A stretch of 64,000 nt of DNA from JANQQJ01 sp046290575 (GCA_046290575.1 JBKAGX010000001.1:868001-932000); one strand, 5' to 3'; positions 44,201-52,110 are shown, numbered from the stretch's first letter. The notes: generated by a model from the sequence alone, not told the origin. Program-made: numbers and translations.

Positions 44201-47200
44201 GCGGTAGCACGAGAATAACGATTGACGATTGGTTTGATTCTGTCCCTTCCGGTCAACCAGAAAACTATAATCAAGTTGAGTGGTTTCAGACGTCGGACGG
44301 TTACGTTTTGAACCGGACTCAGGTACAGGCGATGGTTGAGGCGATGGATGGACAGACCATGCCATCCAGCACCGCCGATCCGCTACCGCAAACAGTTGCC
44401 GATGCTATCGTGGCAAACTGGCGACAGGATGCTGTTCCAAATGCTTCACCCAAGGCGTTAGATTCGACGGTCCTTGCTGTCGAAAACAGCTCTTATGTCT
44501 TAGGGTTATCTGACTTCGGGTTCTCCGACCCCGATGCTGCTGACACAGTACAGCTGATCCGCATTGACAGGCTTCCTTACAAGGGGACCTTTACGCTGAA
44601 CGGTATCGATGTCGTGGTTGGTCAAGAGATTTCGCCCGCTGACATTGCAACTGGTGACCTGGTTTTTACACCTGCCCCAGATGAAGCAGACCCATCTAAC
44701 TATACTAACTTTGACTTCTCAGTAAGCGACGGCATCTATTGGAGCATTGACCATGCAACCCTGAGGATTGATGTTGAGGTCGTGAATGAGGCGCCGGTGG
44801 CGATTGGGCTATCGGATGTCAGCGTGGCCGAAAATTTTGAAGGCGGTCCTGTCGGCGACCTTACCGTTGTTGACCCGGACAGCACCTCATTTCCGGAGGG
44901 ACGGCACACATTCACACTCAGTGACTCGCGCTTCGAAGTTCATGACGCAGAACTCAAGCTCAAGGAAGGTGTTTCCCTCGATTTCGAGACGGAGCCCACG
45001 ATCAACCTTACGGTTATTGCGACAGATGGCGGCGGGTTGAGTGTTGAGCACACCTATACCCTATCCGTTGAAGACATTGATGATGCGCTGCCTTTGCGGC
45101 AATACCTGATCGGTTCGAATAGCGGTGAGACGATCACTGGTGGCATCGGCGACGATATCGTCGATGGAGTCCAGGGCCGGGACTATTTGTACGGTGGCGA
45201 TGGCAATGACGAATTGCGGGCCGGCAGCGGTTCCTACACCGAAGTCTATGGCGAGGCGGGCGACGATATACTTGTTGGTGGAAACGGCAGTCGACAGGAA
45301 CTTTACGGTGGAACTGGTGACGATACGATAACGGCGTCTGGCTCATATAGCTACCTGTACGGCGAAGACGGTAACGATACTTTGAACGTCGGAAATAGCG
45401 GTAGGGGCTACGTTTACGGCGGGGACGGAAACGACAACCTGACAAGCGGATATGGCTGGGACGACATCCTTTATGGAGACGCCGGAGACGATACTCTTGT
45501 GGGTGGCGGGGGTTGGGGCCATCGCTTGGAAGGCGGGCTTGGCAACGACATATTGATTGCCGGCTCAGGCCGGGAGCATGACCTTTACGGTGGAGATGGC
45601 AATGACGTTCTCACTGGTGGCTCTGGCCGGGAACATAAACTTTATGGCGGCGAGGGGAATGACACCCTGACCGGCGGCTCTGATTCGAATCATCGCCTAT
45701 ATGGCGACGCCGGCGATGATGTTCTCACAAGTGGAACCGGGCGCGACCAGTATCTATACGGGGGCACCGGGGCGGATACGCTGATCAGCGGCAAATCAGA
45801 AACCGAAACCCAGCGTTTCTATGGACAGGATGGCGCCGACACTTATGTGTTCGGTCGTAACAATGGGGGCGCTAACACAATCTATACGCTGAATACCGAC
45901 GGTGCTCAGGATACGCTTACGTTCGGTGACGACGTTACTCATGAGCAGCTTTGGTTCCAAAACAGCAGCGGTAATCTTGTCGTCCGAGTGGTGGGTGGCA
46001 GCACAGCACTCGCTATCGACGATTGGTTCTCGTCTCCGCCTTCGGGTCAGCCGGACAACTATGATCAGGTTGAGTGGATCACGACGTCGGATGGCTATGT
46101 GCTGAACCGGGCGCAGGTCCAGGCCATGGTTGATGCGATGGCCGGGCAAACCATCCCCGGCAGTGTCGATGATCCTTTGCCGCAGGTCGTCGCTGACGCG
46201 GTCGCCGCCAATTGGGTGCCTGAAGCCAACTTTGCGCCGACCGATATAACGACGACAATTCTGGCCGTCGATGAAAACGCAGCCAACGGCACCTCCGTAG
46301 GAAGCGTTCAGTCGGTCGTCGATTCTAATGCGGGTGACACCCACACCTTTAGTCTTGCTGATGATGCTGGCGGGCGTTTCGCGATCAACGCGACGACCGG
46401 TGCAATCACTGTTGCCGACGGGTCCCTGCTTGATTATGAGACGGCAACGTCGCACCAGATCACGGTGCGCGCAACCGACTCTGGCGGCCTTTCATATGAC
46501 GAGGTTTTTGCAGTCTCCATCGGCGATGTCGTGGATACAGACCTTGCTCCTACAGATCTTGCTCTTTCCGGTGCTACGGTGGCGGAAAATAGTGCCAATG
46601 ATACTGTTGTCGGCACAGCGTCGACGACCGACCCGAATACCGGCGACAGCCATACATATTCATTGACGAATGATGCGGGCGGCCGGTTTGCCATCAACGC
46701 GACGTCCGGTGAGGTCACGGTTGCTGACGGGTCTCTGCTCGATTACGAGACGGCGACGTCGCATCAGATTACCGTGCGGAGCACCGATCAGGGCGGTCTG
46801 ACCTATGACGAGGCGTTCAACATTACACTGACCGATGTTGCCGAAGCGCCGACGGATATTTCGACAACGGCCCTTGCGGTCGACGAGAATGCCTCAAACG
46901 GCACGAGTGTTGGCAGCGTTCAGTCGGTTACTGACCCTGATGTGGGTGATAGTCATACCTACTCATTGACCGATGATGCCGGCGGCCGGTTTGCAATCAA
47001 CGCGACGACCGGTGAGGTGACTGTCGCCAACGGGTCGTTGCTGGATTACGAGACGGCGACGTCGCATCAGATCACCGTGCGGAGCACCGATCAGGGCGGT
47101 CTGACCTATGACGAGGCGTTCAACATTACACTGACCGATGTTGCCGAAGCGCCGACGGATATTACGACAACGGCCCTTGCGGTCGACGAGAATGCCTCAA

Positions 47201-50200
47201 ACGGCACGAGTGTCGGCAGCGTTCAGTCGGTTACTGACCCTGATGTGGGTGATAGTCATACCTACTCATTGATGAATGATGCCGGTGGTCGTTTTGCGAT
47301 CAACACGACCACGGGCGCGATCACAGTTGCCGACGGGTCCCTGCTCGATTACGAGACGGCGACGTCGCATCAGGTCACCATCCGGACCACGGATTCCGGA
47401 GGGCTAACCTATGATGAGGTGGCGACCGTCGCGGTCAACGATATAGCTGAACCCACAAATCTCGCACCCACAGACATGACTTTGTCCGGTAATTCAGCCA
47501 CAGAGGGTGCAGCGAATGGTTCAGTTGTTGGCACTGTCTCGACAACCGATCCGGATGCTGGCGATACGCACACCTATTCATTGACGAATGATGCCGGCGG
47601 CCGGTTTGCAATCAACGCGACGACTGGCCAGGTTACTGTCGCCAACGGGTCGTTACTGGATTACGAGACGGCGACGTCGCATCAGATCACCGTGCGGAGC
47701 ACCGATCAGGGCGGTCTGACCTATGACGAGGCGTTCAACATTACACTGACCGATGTTGCCGAAGCGCCGACGGATATTTCGACAACGGCCCTTGCGGTCG
47801 ACGAGAATGCCTCAAACGGCACGAGTGTTGGCAGCGTTCAGTCGGTTACTGACCCTGATGTGGGTGATAGTCATACCTACTCATTGACCGATGATGCCGG
47901 TGGTCGTTTTGCAATCAACGCGACCACGGGCGCGATCACAGTTGCCGACGGGTCCCTGCTCGATTACGAGACGGCGACGTCGCACCAGATCACCATACAG
48001 ACCACGGACGCCGGTGGTCTCACTTATAGTGAGGTGGCGACCGTCGCCATCAATGACGTTGCCGAAGGCGGGGCGACTGAATACGGTATTTCGTTCGATG
48101 GCAGCGGCGACCGTCTGCAAGACACCAGTTTTAGCGGTTTTCCCACTGATACACTAACAATTGAGGTTGACTTCAAGTCAACGGCAACGGGGGCTGATGT
48201 CGAGTTCAACACTCTCCTCAGCTATGTTTCCGGCTCGGAACCACAGTTTCAGGTGTTCAGCCGGGACACGAACGGTAGTCTTGGCGTTAAGGTCCACAAT
48301 GCTCAGGAAGGTATTGGTAATGCACCATTTGATGGAACTCGCCACCGGTTGACGATCACCTATGAGGTTTCTACTGGGGCTGTAGAGTACTTTGTGGATG
48401 GCGTTTCGGTTGGCACAGATACAGCTTCGACTAAGGCAGGTATTTCTTTTGATGCCTTGGGTGACCTCTACATCGGCGCGCACCGACTCGGCGAAACCGG
48501 TTCATATCAGGGTGTGAGTTATTTTGAAGGAGAGATCTACGACGTCAAAATCTGGGATAGGGTTCTGACGCCTGCTGAGGTCTCTTCTGGCGATTCGACC
48601 GTCGGTTTGGTGACGCATTATGACTTTCCTGAAGGCTCTGGCAACACCACTGCCGATGAGGTTGGAAGTAACAACCTAACGTTAATTCAGGACGCGGCAT
48701 GGGTAGCTATCGGTGGCAGCGGCAATGAAGCACCCACGAATATTACCATTTCGGGCAACACTGTTAACGAGAACGCCTCAGCAGGAAGCATTGTTGGCGA
48801 CTTGGCGGCACTTGATCCCGATCAGAGCGATACGCATAGCTTTACCTTGCTCGACAATTTGGCGCGATTTGAGATCAACGGTCAGGATCAGCTCGTGGTT
48901 GCTCCCGGTGCGGGCCTGGATTACGAGCAGGAAGTCTCGTTCAATGTGACCGTTCGCACAACCGATGCTGGGGGGCTGAGCTACGACAAGATTTTCAATA
49001 TCAACATCAACGACATAAACGAAGCGCCGACGGATATTACGACAACGGCCCTTGCGGTCGACGAGAATGCCTCAAACGGCACGAGTGTCGGCAGCGTTCA
49101 GTCGGTTACTGACCCTGATGTGGGTGATAGTCATACCTACTCATTGATGAATGATGCCGGTGGTCGTTTTGCGATCAACACGACCACGGGCGCGATCACA
49201 GTTGCCGACGGGTCCCTGCTCGATTACGAGACGGCGACGTCGCATCAGGTCACCATCCGGACCACGGATTCCGGAGGGCTAACCTATGATGAGGTGGCGA
49301 CCGTCGCGGTCAACGATATAGCTGAACCCACAAATCTCGCACCCACAGACATGACTTTGTCCGGTAATTCAGCCACAGAGGGTGCAGCGAATGGTTCAGT
49401 TGTTGGCACTGTCTCGACAACCGATCCGGATGCTGGCGATACGCACACCTATTCATTGACCAATGATGCCGGCGGCCGGTTTGCAATCAACGCGACGACC
49501 GGTGAGGTGACTGTCGCCAACGGGTCGTTACTGGATTACGAGACGGCGACGTCGCATCAGATCACCGTGCGGAGCACCGATCAGGGCGGTCTGACCTATG
49601 ACGAGGCGTTCAACGTTCAGGTCAACAATGTTGCCACGACCTTCGCTATTGCAAACGCGTCAGTCAGCGAGGGCGGCACTCTGTCGTTCACCGTCACACG
49701 GGCAGGTGATACGGACGGCACAAATGCGCTGAACTACGCCACAGCGTCAAATACGGCGATATCGGGCGTCGACTTTACCGCCAAATCCGGTTCGCTGACC
49801 TTTACCGCAGGTCAGATCAGCAAGACGATTACGGTCTCAACAATCGAGGATTCGACATACGAAAGTACGGAATCGCTAAAGGTCAATCTCAGCAACGCCA
49901 CCAATGGCGCGACCTTTGCTGACAGCTTGGCCTATGGCTCCATTATCAACGACGATCCTGCGCCACCTGCCTATACAGCGATTACAAACTCTTCTGGCTA
50001 CGTTCTTGGCTCTGCATCCAGCGACTATTACCGGCAGAACGTAACGGTCACAGGGCCATTAGGACCTATTACAATTGGCTATAGGATCAAGAAGAGTTCT
50101 AACGATCAAACTGTCTATGAGTCCTATCCGAATACCTTCACCGCAACAGGCTATCGTGTTGTCTCTGGCGTTCTCGAAGTTCAATCTGCCCTTTTCGGCG

Positions 50201-51210
50201 ACCCGCTGGTCTTCGATCTGGACGGCGACGGGCTCGAACTCATTGCACCCAACACCAGCAGCATCGTCTTTGATATGGATGGTGATGGGATCGCCCAGCC
50301 CACCGGATGGTTTGGGGCGGATGACGGTATTTTGGTGCTCGACCGGAATCAGGACGGGGTCATCAACGATATCCATGAGATTTCGTTCCTGGAAGATGCG
50401 CCTGGCGCGCAAACAGACCTGGAAGCGCTGCTGGCGTTTGACAGCAATGGCGATCTGGTGTTCGACGCAGTGGATGAGCGGTTCGCAGAGTTTCAGATTT
50501 GGCAAGATATTGACCAAGACGGGGTTACCGATCCAGGTGAACTGATGACATTGGCAGATGCCGGGATTGTCAGCATTGACCTGGACCGTCAGCCGACAGG
50601 CGATGAAATGTCGCCCTTTGGGGACGACAACGTACTACTCAGCACGTCAAGTTTCGCCCGGGCGGACGGAACGAGCGGCCAAGTTGGCGACGTTGCTTTC
50701 AAGTTCTTCGACGAAGGCAGCCCGGGGCCCGCATCAACGGCAGGGCCGGACCAGACGACGCTGGAAGTGCCGAGCCCGTTTCACGGGTTCCAGATCGCGT
50801 CTCTTACCGGCCTCAATGGCCTGTTTGGGGCAATCAACATTCCAGACCTGTCTGCAATTATTGAGCGCGTTCAAGACGCACTGGCCGATATCCCTTCTAT
50901 CGACAGACCCGATGTCACATCGATATTCGATCAGTTGGATGACCAGTCGGGATTGGTACAGGATAGATTGAGCCACATTTATGACAAAGCCCTTGGGGTT
51001 CGCGATAGAGTCGAAGCTATAAAGTCAATGGCAGACGCTCCGTCCACGGTGCAACACAATTACGCTGATGTGGACAAACTTGTTCAGGCCATGGCCAGTT
51101 TTGCGCCAAATGTTGGCATTTCAACGGGCTTTGAGGGGACAAATTCTGACCTGCATGGTGATGTCGTGGCGACTGCTATCGAGCAAGCTCGGCAACACGC
51201 GTTCACGTAA
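35275..51210 (+). CDS. Giant multidomain RTX protein (5311 residues), type I secretion substrate
   Basis: A single frame encodes a secreted calcium-binding protein of over half a megadalton. In order: an M91-like metallopeptidase domain with HELFH at 108-112 and acidic candidates Glu140/Glu142; a glycine-rich hydrophobic region (about 320-540) recalling pore-forming RTX toxins; RTX GGxGxD blocks at about 790-905, 1033-1150, 1330-1470, 1658-1910, 2736-2930 and 3279-3530; VCBS/cadherin/Ig-like repeats (2016-2730, 3060-3270, 3656-4265, 4486-4782); a LamG domain (4267-4480); Calx-beta (4786-4897); EF-hand-like loops (DLDGDGLEL near 4981, DRNQDGVIN near 5023, DIDQDGVTD near 5079); and a helical C-terminus expected to hold the secretion signal. 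The upstream HlyC-type gene suggests lysine acylation. Both toxin and adhesin roles are possible. The stop lies 10 bp before an insertion sequence. Confidence 0.93.
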   Translation: MTWEWEDAITIVDYTNGSPDLVIAATEFLDFFASTIEGQFFLNRIIESHGEIRLAIEDGIEPAWWGPNTFGPRGNTYITFSRSYILSKGFTDATGIHRPLSLERTLLHELFHAADPTRSIGSNIITDPISGITINADAAEGEAIAFTNTFIDAYYEESYQRISHGAFPNPTNLDDVARLTPREDPNPIESELFKELVQPLERAEWWDRNWNKLFFGENSANVDPLLDDLDSFLDSQGFVREDIIDQNGNITGYVVIDSTDGALIFSANSVVEDIGLVLYRTVRRKTSDDVDALVTRRQFEENGALVNEIVSVEFDTGRLLGQDIGGVFGSHLGKTLFDGNILAEVVAGSVLETLTSNIGEAIDIAFLIDEVNFFEAVEIATNDLSQELSDGLSEAAVGAFSAFLVSELADIFNIGGVAEEIFTVGANTVVTTVILNSLDETATGLFEGLEANFSQALGSYVGSTLANELVGPDNELQAILGAGGGAIGGILAAKAIENGLTIATSGFVNALAITSVYAFVGTLLFTAIGKLFGSPRAGADVAFDPDSGLYQVEGLYSKNGGNKDAAQGVAGGISESLNAVLSAIGGDVINPSEITTIEYGLRKSKWFYQLPGQDRVKFGDIEDVINFGVLTTLKQPKIAGGDVYVKRSVYSSVADDVETLMGDVIIAQDYSFYTENKEIVDELIAGAADSAFAATWLITLQRARELGLHRRHESDNYGGFDYQLDQYDALAGSAVFGLDAQGERLITLTDTDGVTHFIDDVIARGSKDAIAFTNQSALDTALADVDVAAVITGTSGNDVINGGDLGNDILGGAGDDTLTGGANADWLFGEAGNDTLNAGGADGNYLSGGANNDTLNGAEGSDWLDGGDGIDQLYGGAGDDILDGGAGDGANDTLRGGAGDDTFLFGAGDNASSGSEMVQDNESSTSQPALYGITNNLSHIDWSGTSFIENGYAEGGRDVLELRPGVTVDKISIERDVNDLVITLLDAGDNPTNDKITLKDWTNPLNRIEVLRFADGEEIDIGLMTTFQFGTNGADILTGTFGNDFIHGAGGDDKIYGLAGNDVLIGGTGDDYVSGGDDDDWVLGARDDDYVSGDAGTDNVSGGEGNDVVRGGSGNDIVSGGRGNDTIITGIGSDTIRYGRGDGRDLVYDEFNNLTADDQLWTAVDTGSAVLNFLNADKFTFYNQYDVPVDGYYSIGTEFSRIVRQSTGEDVYNQTDGWTGNVVVQEISEGNLRVYIEDPSAPNMTSDAGEDTLEFSLGIAINDIRFQQSGDNLVIGIEDSTNPNEGFWQLDDRITISEWYGSAARSIETFRFANTGNFDAAGHTLKGGTDASETVSGTPGQDWLTGGLGDDFLVGGDGDDILNGNVGNDILQGGDGADTLLGGVGFDTADFSDLDVGLLVRLSDGTSKALAQASVDPDQLISIEGVIGTSSADVIIGNSKSNELSGDDGNDRLDGGQGDDTYLFDRGDGADILGEGGEFSDLQIAFDSGLAFSGFTSRTRSFTNGSPPNISITFYHEIFRDSDGLLVYQRTGHSTGGGSTYVHPDYTLLNETTDLYWASIDSTMRLEGGETFYGNTLAGGDDSLLFGSGIALDDLTATLTSGDLKIVVAGQAGDQVTIDNWSTDSKSIELIGLGDGTALSMENDAGAAINIRSIGSDGTSGNDWVQGTSSANTSLEGFAGDDIIAGKAGDDIIFGGAGDDLISGGSGGDIIHGGDGVDTVTYYGSTGGVIVTLDGSTSTGGHASGDEVQDDVENVIGSTSGDIITGNASDNALQGGEGNDTLSGLAGADVLEGGIGDDTLSGGTGDDTLLGGDDADILDGDGGADTLDGGAGGDILRGGTEDDVLFGGDGSDTLLDGGAGDDFIDGGAGGDDLVGGDGADTLFGGAGNDTNEGGTGDDVYLYDRSSGNDTIDNSTADGADLDTILFADGITAQELWFERPSGTDNLKISLVGGGTFVTVTGWFAGPANQVERIQTADLQIEPDRIDALMLVMTGSAPPSIDQATQDAIAEQWWTIENSAPVVGDDAVSTEAGTPVTIAVLENDGDADGDQLTLTVTQDPSRGSLTQNPDGTITYTPDENFDATGDSFTYALDDGNGGVTSGTVTIDFDPGPNSAPTAVTFDGGSTVAVVDENDAGAVLGTLDAVDPNADDTHTFTADDTRFEIVGEELKLKSGESLDFETDPNITVNVTATDEGGLTTTQALTINVTDVNEAPTALSFSGGGTSAMIDENAGVQVGMLVVDDIDAADTHTFAVDDVRFEVVDKVLKLKAGQSIDFETEPSVTLSVTATDSGGLSTQQSFSIDVTATNEAPTAVTFVAGGGTTATVAENADGATIGTLAVADMDVGDTHTFAVDDARFEIVGSDLKLKAGESLDFESEPSITVNVTATDSGGLERVEALTIDVTDVSDSGNVAPTASDRLASAIEDTPLVLSANDFGFVDANAGDTLQSVRIMSLPAAGTLSLNGIAVTVDQVVSAADLAAGNLTFTPAADENGPAYAGFEFRVSDGFNFSANAATLTIDVAAVNDAPTVTNTSVTATEDTAYTFAVTDFAFADAEGEVLQAVRISSLPGAGALTLGGASVVTGQEITRQDLLSGLLKFTPAQDGNGTAYTAFDFQVSDGSSFSDSAATLSIDVTAVNDNPVPADDMLTTDLDTDLTILPADLLTNDTDVDGPFPLTIQSVTSGTGGTATLQPDGTVLFSPNAGFDGDATFTYTVADGSGATETASVIVLVAEPDMNITGTSGNDVLEGGNGNDTIDGLGGDDTIRGFGGVDLLIGGDGQDYLYGGYGDDELRAGSGTYDRLYGEQGNDTLLGSSDDRSYLYGGEGADTLTGGAGTYHYIRGEEGSDTLNGGTGVYHFLYGGDGDDILTGGSGDQHHLDGDQGDDVLTSGSGVGGSLDGGAGDDTLIRGSTVTTGLALRGQDGNDTYVFGRNNGTGNTIHPDNSDGGLDTVSFGEDVTHDQLWFQQSSDQLFVYVIGGSTRITIDDWFDSVPSGQPENYNQVEWFQTSDGYVLNRTQVQAMVEAMDGQTMPSSTADPLPQTVADAIVANWRQDAVPNASPKALDSTVLAVENSSYVLGLSDFGFSDPDAADTVQLIRIDRLPYKGTFTLNGIDVVVGQEISPADIATGDLVFTPAPDEADPSNYTNFDFSVSDGIYWSIDHATLRIDVEVVNEAPVAIGLSDVSVAENFEGGPVGDLTVVDPDSTSFPEGRHTFTLSDSRFEVHDAELKLKEGVSLDFETEPTINLTVIATDGGGLSVEHTYTLSVEDIDDALPLRQYLIGSNSGETITGGIGDDIVDGVQGRDYLYGGDGNDELRAGSGSYTEVYGEAGDDILVGGNGSRQELYGGTGDDTITASGSYSYLYGEDGNDTLNVGNSGRGYVYGGDGNDNLTSGYGWDDILYGDAGDDTLVGGGGWGHRLEGGLGNDILIAGSGREHDLYGGDGNDVLTGGSGREHKLYGGEGNDTLTGGSDSNHRLYGDAGDDVLTSGTGRDQYLYGGTGADTLISGKSETETQRFYGQDGADTYVFGRNNGGANTIYTLNTDGAQDTLTFGDDVTHEQLWFQNSSGNLVVRVVGGSTALAIDDWFSSPPSGQPDNYDQVEWITTSDGYVLNRAQVQAMVDAMAGQTIPGSVDDPLPQVVADAVAANWVPEANFAPTDITTTILAVDENAANGTSVGSVQSVVDSNAGDTHTFSLADDAGGRFAINATTGAITVADGSLLDYETATSHQITVRATDSGGLSYDEVFAVSIGDVVDTDLAPTDLALSGATVAENSANDTVVGTASTTDPNTGDSHTYSLTNDAGGRFAINATSGEVTVADGSLLDYETATSHQITVRSTDQGGLTYDEAFNITLTDVAEAPTDISTTALAVDENASNGTSVGSVQSVTDPDVGDSHTYSLTDDAGGRFAINATTGEVTVANGSLLDYETATSHQITVRSTDQGGLTYDEAFNITLTDVAEAPTDITTTALAVDENASNGTSVGSVQSVTDPDVGDSHTYSLMNDAGGRFAINTTTGAITVADGSLLDYETATSHQVTIRTTDSGGLTYDEVATVAVNDIAEPTNLAPTDMTLSGNSATEGAANGSVVGTVSTTDPDAGDTHTYSLTNDAGGRFAINATTGQVTVANGSLLDYETATSHQITVRSTDQGGLTYDEAFNITLTDVAEAPTDISTTALAVDENASNGTSVGSVQSVTDPDVGDSHTYSLTDDAGGRFAINATTGAITVADGSLLDYETATSHQITIQTTDAGGLTYSEVATVAINDVAEGGATEYGISFDGSGDRLQDTSFSGFPTDTLTIEVDFKSTATGADVEFNTLLSYVSGSEPQFQVFSRDTNGSLGVKVHNAQEGIGNAPFDGTRHRLTITYEVSTGAVEYFVDGVSVGTDTASTKAGISFDALGDLYIGAHRLGETGSYQGVSYFEGEIYDVKIWDRVLTPAEVSSGDSTVGLVTHYDFPEGSGNTTADEVGSNNLTLIQDAAWVAIGGSGNEAPTNITISGNTVNENASAGSIVGDLAALDPDQSDTHSFTLLDNLARFEINGQDQLVVAPGAGLDYEQEVSFNVTVRTTDAGGLSYDKIFNININDINEAPTDITTTALAVDENASNGTSVGSVQSVTDPDVGDSHTYSLMNDAGGRFAINTTTGAITVADGSLLDYETATSHQVTIRTTDSGGLTYDEVATVAVNDIAEPTNLAPTDMTLSGNSATEGAANGSVVGTVSTTDPDAGDTHTYSLTNDAGGRFAINATTGEVTVANGSLLDYETATSHQITVRSTDQGGLTYDEAFNVQVNNVATTFAIANASVSEGGTLSFTVTRAGDTDGTNALNYATASNTAISGVDFTAKSGSLTFTAGQISKTITVSTIEDSTYESTESLKVNLSNATNGATFADSLAYGSIINDDPAPPAYTAITNSSGYVLGSASSDYYRQNVTVTGPLGPITIGYRIKKSSNDQTVYESYPNTFTATGYRVVSGVLEVQSALFGDPLVFDLDGDGLELIAPNTSSIVFDMDGDGIAQPTGWFGADDGILVLDRNQDGVINDIHEISFLEDAPGAQTDLEALLAFDSNGDLVFDAVDERFAEFQIWQDIDQDGVTDPGELMTLADAGIVSIDLDRQPTGDEMSPFGDDNVLLSTSSFARADGTSGQVGDVAFKFFDEGSPGPASTAGPDQTTLEVPSPFHGFQIASLTGLNGLFGAINIPDLSAIIERVQDALADIPSIDRPDVTSIFDQLDDQSGLVQDRLSHIYDKALGVRDRVEAIKSMADAPSTVQHNYADVDKLVQAMASFAPNVGISTGFEGTNSDLHGDVVATAIEQARQHAFT
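47146..47740 (+). repeat. Cadherin-coding segment, duplicate A
   Basis: This stretch of the RTX gene recurs at 49021 with an offset of 1875 bp (625 codons). The first 429 or so bases look identical, followed by scattered changes up to the end. It encodes two cadherin-like units. Confidence 0.9.
49021..49615 (+). repeat. Cadherin-coding segment, duplicate B
   Basis: Second copy of the segment at 47146-47740. The LamG-coding part and one further cadherin unit lie between the two copies, so the duplication spans a domain insertion or arose by recombination between tandem repeats. Confidence 0.9.
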
Positions 51211-51220
51211 TCCATATTAT

Positions 51221-52028
51221 GGCACTGTCAGGGCAAACTGCTTGAGGTGACGGGGCATGGTTCGTAGCGTCTGCTGATGCTAAGTCCTCTCCGCAATTTC
51301 AAGACATCGCCTGAAATCATCCGTCTGGCGGCGATGATGTACGCGCGTTTTCCGTTATCACAACGTCAGGTCGAAGATCTCCTGCATGAGCGAGGCATCG
51401 ATATCAGCCATGAGACCGTGCGGTTCTGGTGGAACCGCTTTGGGCCTTTATTCGCATCGGAGATTCGAAGCCGCCGGGTGGCGTCACGCCGCGGCCGGTC
51501 GCAATGGTGTTGGCATCTGGACGACGTGTTTGCGAGGATCAACGGCGAGACGCATTACTTGTGGCGCGCTGTAGATCACGAGGGCGAAGTTCTGGAATCA
51601 TTTGTCACCAAGAGGCGGAATCGGGCGGCTGCGCTGAAGTTCCTGAAGAAAGCGATGAGGCGGCACGGTTTGCCGGAAGCCGTCGTCACGGACCATCTGC
51701 GTTCTTACAGAGCGGCAATGAACGTGATCGGCAATGGCAACTGTCAGGAGACAGGTGGTTGGTTAAACAACAGGGCTGAGAATTCACATTTACCATTCCG
51801 GCGACGAGAGCGAGCAATGGCCAGATTCCGAAGCGCAAAGTCGCTTCAGAAGTTCGTTTCAATTCACGCCTTAATCCACAACCACTTCAATAAGGACCGT
51901 CATCTGGAAGGGCGGGAAATTTTCAAAGCCCGCAGGGATGAAGCACTCGTTGAGTGGGGTCAACTGGCGGCTTAGGACGACTTGAATTCAGCCTTCTCTG
52001 TGCATGCTGGGTTTCTTCTGACAAAGCC
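51221..52028 (+). mobile_element. IS6-type insertion sequence, copy 2 (808 bp)
   Basis: It has the same length, orientation and inverted ends as the copy at 28661 (left GGCACTGTCAGGGCAAAC, right end GACAAAGCC at 52028). Flanking octamers CATATTAT and CCACAGAC differ, so no direct target duplication is seen. It begins 10 bp after the RTX stop codon and forms the right border of the island. Confidence 0.93.
51277..51975 (+). CDS. IS6-family transposase (copy 2)
   Basis: This 232-residue DDE transposase has the motifs WHLDDVFARI, VTDHLRSY and NNRAENSH in better agreement with IS6 relatives than copy 1. It is therefore the more likely active copy. From codon 168 or so onward (51778) the DNA matches copy 1 with only two differences in about 250 bases, while the preceding half differs at many positions. 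Confidence 0.94.
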   Translation: MLSPLRNFKTSPEIIRLAAMMYARFPLSQRQVEDLLHERGIDISHETVRFWWNRFGPLFASEIRSRRVASRRGRSQWCWHLDDVFARINGETHYLWRAVDHEGEVLESFVTKRRNRAAALKFLKKAMRRHGLPEAVVTDHLRSYRAAMNVIGNGNCQETGGWLNNRAENSHLPFRRRERAMARFRSAKSLQKFVSIHALIHNHFNKDRHLEGREIFKARRDEALVEWGQLAA

Positions 52029-52086
52029 CCACAGACGCTATCTCGACATCCAGTAGTTCCTACCTGCGTTCCAATTTTGATTGAGC

Positions 52087-52110
52087 AAGGCCGTCCGAGT
52101 GGGCGGCCTT
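52087..52110 (+). terminator. Rho-independent terminator-like hairpin
   Basis: AAGGCCGTCC-GAGT-GGGCGGCCTT forms a strong stem with one wobble pair, followed by CTTCATT. It would terminate plus-strand transcription coming from the RTX gene and the IS element; before the IS inserted it may have been the RTX operon terminator. Confidence 0.6.

Noticed and set aside
43480..45860. Regularly spaced short DNA repeats that might be read as a CRISPR array
   Set aside because: They encode in-frame GGxGxD RTX units, vary in sequence and period, and have no leader or cas genes.
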